From the NCBI GenBank assembly GCA_013399855.1, contig VXAY01003738.1, positions 283,485 to 347,484 of the forward strand: DNA of 64,000 nt, read 5' to 3'. Origin of the DNA: Oxyruncus cristatus. Taxonomy: Eukaryota > Chordata > Aves > Passeriformes > Cotingidae. Below the pieces are notes generated by a model. That model saw only the letters and a program-made list of their open reading frames with translations. It ran no database searches and had not been told where the DNA came from. Below are positions 60,490 to 64,000 of this stretch, one piece after another (the stretch's first letter is position 1; each line of letters opens with the position of its first letter). A program made the translations under genes and the position numbers.

Positions 60490-60512
60490 CCAACAGCGCC
60501 CCCTGCTGACTG
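60490..60512 (-). promoter_or_regulatory. Predicted CTCF site B2 in LTR B
   Basis: An exact copy of site B1, starting 57 bp later. This is the same spacing as in LTR A, although the DNA between the two sites differs at several bases between the LTRs. Confidence 0.6.
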
Positions 60513-60529
60513 TGGTTAGAATTGCACCA

Positions 60530-60576
60530 AAAAGCACAAACTGAACTGTTCANAAAAGCACAAACTGAACTGCTCA
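60530..60576. other. 23-bp duplication around a single N, probable assembly join
   Basis: A 23-bp block beginning AAAAGCACAAACTGAACTG lies on each side of one undetermined base at 60553, with a single mismatch between the copies. LTR A has this block only once. The arrangement is what an assembler leaves when it abuts two overlapping contig ends without merging them. Confidence 0.75.
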
Positions 60577-60673
60577 CTTTTCATTGAAAGGGATTTTTGG
60601 GTATAGGGCTATTGTTCGGCTGGGGGTTTGTTTTGTGTTCTTTTGTTGTTCTGCCAATACACATATATCGCTT

Positions 60674-60679
60674 AATAAA
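60674..60679 (+). terminator. Polyadenylation signal AATAAA in LTR B
   Basis: AATAAA lies about 140 bp before the LTR end, within CTTAATAAAGGGCTG. It matches the position of the signal in LTR A. Confidence 0.75.
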
Positions 60680-60817
60680 GGGCTGTTTTCTTTTTCTCCA
60701 CATTTTCTCAATTGGAGCCTCTTAATTTAGGATTTACAATTGCTTAGAGGGAGGAGTTTTGGTCTTCCTTAGCTCATCCTCCTTAGCAAAGCACTTCTCT
60801 CTCATTAAACTGAGACA

Positions 60818-60822
60818 GTCTT
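60818..60822 (+). repeat. Target-site duplication, right copy (GTCTT)
   Basis: An exact repeat of the five bases before LTR B, directly after its terminal CA. Confidence 0.88.
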
Positions 60823-60899
60823 GTAAGAAGGAACGATGAAAGAAGGGCAAGCTTGCTATAACTGGTGGAATTACAACAAGAAAGCTGAGGGTTCAGTGA

Positions 60900-60965
60900 T
60901 TGTTTGGGGGGGGTTGGTTTTTTTTTTTGTTTGTTTGGTTTTTGGTTTTTGTGTTTTTTTTTCCT
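60900..60965. repeat. G/T-rich low-complexity tract
   Basis: An eight-G run is followed by long T runs broken by TTTG and TTTGG units. This simple sequence is strand-asymmetric and explains the Lys/Pro/Asn-rich chance frames on the minus strand. Confidence 0.8.
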
Positions 60966-61399
60966 TGGGGGAAATATAGGGGAGAAATAGAAGTTCATAA
61001 GATTGCAAAAAACTTACTATAGTTAGAAATATAGTTACAAATAAGATTGGAGAGTTGTGAAACACCTCTGGAGTAACCAACTGCTCTGTGGGTTCTGTGC
61101 CTTGGCACCCTTTTTCCTCATCCTGGGATTTCCTCATGCATGGTATATGAGAATGCTGCCTCTTAATATGTTAGCCATATATTCTACCAAAACAGAAAAA
61201 AAAAAAAAAAACAGACAAGCAGCAACAATGCGATCTTAATTCTTGTTCATGTGATTGATTCCTTTATATTACAAGTTCAATACCGAGAGATTTCCAGAAG
61301 GTTGGAGAACATTTCCATAAAGTATACACTTTTAAAGGACCAGGGCTCTTCTCAGACACTATCAAGCAGTGAACACGCTGAAGGTGTCTTTAACAACTC
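60966..61399. other. Single-copy sequence, no gene seen
   Basis: This short stretch between the low-complexity tract and the next CR1 includes an A run near 61195-61211. No gene or family resemblance is visible. Confidence 0.5.
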
Positions 61400-61720
61400 A
61401 GAACCACAGAATCCTTTGGGTTTGAAAGAACCTTAAAGACCATCCCCTTCCTACTCCCCTGCCATGGGCAGGGACACCTTCCACTAGACCAGGTTGCTCC
61501 AAGCCTCGTCCAACCTGGCCTTGGACACTTCCAGGATGGGGCAGCCACAACTTCTCTGGGCAACCTGTGCCAGGGCCTCAGCACCCTCACAGGGAAGAAT
61601 TTCTCCCCAATATCCCATCTAACCCTGCCCTCTGTCAGTTTGAAGCCATTCCCCCTTGTCCTATCACTGCAGTCTCTCTCCAGCTCTCTTGTAGCCCTTT
61701 TAGGTACTGGAAGGCTGCTT
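61400..61720 (-). mobile_element. CR1 3'-end fragment with ORF2 remnant
   Basis: Read from the right, it encodes [17 protein letters not shown] and then loses frame. It continues into the 3' UTR and ends (left side) at ACCACAGAATCCTTTGGGTT. Plus-strand blocks TGGGCAGGGACACCTTCCAC, TCCAACCTGGCCTTGGACAC, GAAGAATTTCTCCCCAATAT and CCATTCCCCCTTGTCCTATC are in the CR1 order. Its frame is disrupted and it is 5'-truncated near 61720. Confidence 0.94.
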
Positions 61721-64000
61721 GATAATGCTCCTCTAGATGAGTTTTATGGGTGTAATTCAGATAAAAACAGATCGAGCACCACTCTGTTGCTCAGCAAAGC
61801 ACTTGATGTAAAGACAGAAGCACAACTTCCAGGGATTATTTCAAAGGACTCCATGAGCTGCTCATAGAGCTCATCAGCACAAACCACGGTGACAGATATA
61901 AAACCTTCTCCAACAGAGCTGCCCTTTTATTTCAGATAAATTGGATCAAAGGAATGTGTGTGCATTAGAAGCAGGTGCTGAATCAGAGCATCAGGAGGGT
62001 AATTGCTCCATTAGGAAAAGTCAAGATGGAGACCTAATAAAATGAGATCTCCTATCAATCAACAGTTTGGAAATTATTCAAATTGTTGCAGGAGAGGAAA
62101 TAAAAAGGCTTCTTGGTCTTCTGATTAAAACATTTTACTGCTTTGGGTACATGCAACTGTAACACAAAAAGGTATGAAAAAGAAGAGGGAAGCTTTATGT
62201 TCTAGCTCAAGCCATTAAAATAGCAAATTGAATTATATGCCCTTTAGGTTTATCTCATCATAATTTGATTTTTAAGAGGAAGCAACTAAGAACTGCTTAT
62301 GGATAGAAACACTCCTATCACAACTAAATGTTCACTCTAAATGTACTATGTTATATATTACTATGTTACATATACCACGTTCTTGACAGACTTTGTGCTT
62401 CAAAGTAGTGTCATCACTACCCCACATCACTATGCTATATCAGAAAACAAAAAAACCACTATTATAATGAAATCATTTTCAGATAGCAAAATTAAACTTC
62501 ACCTCAAAATCTTTAGAAGGCCCTGAGTTTTGTGTGTTGTGTAAAAAGAAAGCCAAAGGAAACTGAACCAGCTCTGCACATGATTTGAGGATGACCGTTT
62601 ACGTATTTACATTTAAATTCCTAAAGAAGTAGTGATGGATAGTCAACACTATGCTAATTGAAGTGCTTAATTCCCTTCTTCTGTCATTTCTTGTTTTTAA
62701 AGCAGAGATAGCAGAAGATTCTTTATAAAATCCCTTACAGGTTATTGCAAAGCACATGACACATTGTGAGGTGTTGGGAAGCTAAGAAAATCATACATTT
62801 TCATCTCTGCTGAATAAACAAGAGAGAAATGCAGTAATGAATCAAAACACATAAGTGAATTATCTCAAAGGTCACTGTATTTATGGTGCTCACTGTACAT
62901 TAATGAAATATGCTTAATGAACACCCATTTATGACTGCATGGTGTCCCACAGCAAAAACAGCCATCACAAATGTGTGAAGAGGATTAAGCCTCCCCATAA
63001 CTTCTCAAATCAAGCTCGTGTGTGAATTTTATATCAAATCCAGATCAGGACATTTAGCACTATGTAAGTACACTTAAGTCAACATTACAAAATACTAAAC
63101 GAGTCAATAGCATCAACGGGTCATAATTCAAAGCTATTAACTTATCCTTTCTGAAATCATTAGTAAATGTGACATTAATAAATGTCTCAGTGCCTTTGCA
63201 GACAATAAACGACTCATGATGGTTGTTATCAATTATAAAGAACACTCCACATGTGTAATTTTCTTAAAATTTACATCTGCAAAATTGATCCAGAAACGTA
63301 TGTGGCACATTAGGGAAGACAAAGAAATAAAACAGGAAAAAAGAAGGTATTTTTGTCCCTTTTTCACTCACTCCACCTTGAAGTATGGTAAAGCCAATTC
63401 TAAGAATTTGCTATTTCAGACTACGCAGGACTTCTTTACAGTCTTTAACAGGTATTTACGAGGTGCGAGATTTCTGTTCAAGTCATCCAGAAAGGTTCAC
63501 GCTAACCCTATGTAAGTGAAACAATGCACAAGTGTTTGCTTACTAGAAAAGCACCTAAAATTCAGATGAAGTTTCAGCTTAACATGAATCCAAAAGAGCT
63601 CCACAGGAAATCACTCCCTCACTTGATACTGGAGTTAAATAACTAAGAAAAGACTCTTATTCATCCAATCACTTAATTATTAAAATTTCACGGTGAAGAA
63701 AAATAAATTTACCCTCATTTTAATAGAAGATGGTAGTTTCTCTAAAGAAAACCCACTGTACTTGGTGTAACTTTTTAAAATCGGACGTTATATAGTTAAA
63801 ATATCTGGTCTAATCCTGTTGAGTTTTCTTCCCCAAGAGAACATATCTTTCAAACTCAAGTAAAATTTCCCAATAGACATGAATTTTGTTTTCACATTTT
63901 CTTAAGTGGAAAAAAAAAATTAGCTTCAAGTAATGTAAAAGACATATTCTTTCTCACTAGGTTTGTTACCTCTTTGAAAGAATACTTAATAAAACAGAGC
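61721..64000. other. Single-copy AT-rich sequence, no gene seen
   Basis: About 2.3 kb without a recognisable gene or transposon. Much of 61950-62180 and 62840-63240 has the look of conserved non-coding DNA: it is TAAT-rich, free of repeats and has POU-like ATGCTTAAT. That is an impression from composition only. All frames are under 100 codons. Confidence 0.5.

Larger units (their letters stand above)
59843..60817 (+). mobile_element. Solo LTR of the same endogenous retrovirus family (copy B)
   Basis: It starts TGTTATGGGTTC and ends CTGAGACA, and is flanked by GTCTT on both sides. It has the same layout as copy A: G-run cluster and TGACGT near the 5' end, an AGAGAGAGAG stretch, two CTCF-like sites and AATAAA near the 3' end. 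The apparent length is 975 bp. Removing one N and a suspicious 23-bp duplication gives about 951 bp, close to the 947 bp of copy A. No retroviral internal sequence adjoins it. It has the same orientation as copy A, with start points 40,689 bp apart. Confidence 0.92.

Noticed and set aside
19154..60817. The two LTRs as the 5' and 3' ends of one 41-kb provirus
   Set aside because: Each LTR has its own perfect 5-bp target-site duplication, the distance is far too long, and no gag, pol or env sequence lies between them.

Overview
The window looks like bird nuclear DNA. The main evidence is at least nine recognisable fragments of CR1, the non-LTR retrotransposon that dominates avian genomes. They carry the typical 3' ends (tandem ATTCTATG-like octamers, or TCATAGAA on the other strand, next to a GGTTGGAAGGGACC-type block) and remnants of the C-terminal part of CR1 ORF2. 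The rest is mostly AT-rich single-copy sequence. I could not recognise a host protein-coding gene, tRNA, rRNA, snRNA or CRISPR array. The window is best read as a large intron or a gene-poor intergenic stretch. I cannot tell the species or the neighbouring genes.

Layout: 1-1300 holds two CR1 pieces in opposite orientation. 1301-11838 is single-copy sequence with one short tandem duplication. 11839-12570 is a young-looking, 5'-truncated CR1 (minus strand) with a still-open 180-codon piece of ORF2, abutting an older CR1 tail. 12571-19148 is single-copy, with a regulatory-looking block near 14.9-15.2 kb and a 70-bp tandem duplication near 18.9 kb. 19154-20100 is a solo LTR of an endogenous retrovirus. 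20106-26802 has a probable old CR1, a perfect 25-bp tandem duplication and further CR1 pieces. 26803-59837 is mostly single-copy, with CR1 pieces at 37.2, 39.5, 46.7 and 47.0 kb. 59843-60817 is a second solo LTR of the same family and orientation. 61400-61720 is another CR1, and single-copy DNA runs to the end.

The most interesting signal is in the two LTRs. Each has TG...CA ends and its own perfect 5-bp target-site duplication (CCATA and GTCTT), so they are independent insertions rather than the ends of one provirus. Each carries two identical copies of a 23-bp block, 57 bp apart, whose core AGCGCCCCCTGCTGA is a near-consensus CTCF site. The window therefore has four predicted CTCF sites, all in the same orientation, in two clusters about 40.7 kb apart. 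A G-run predicted to form a G-quadruplex lies next to a TGACGT element near the 5' end of each LTR. If bound, this LTR family would be spreading insulator or loop-anchor sites in this bird lineage. Other leads are several CpG-retaining candidate conserved non-coding blocks, a perfect 10-bp-stem hairpin beside a TTTGCA-rich repeat, an unexplained 202-codon open frame, and a probable assembly join error inside the second LTR.
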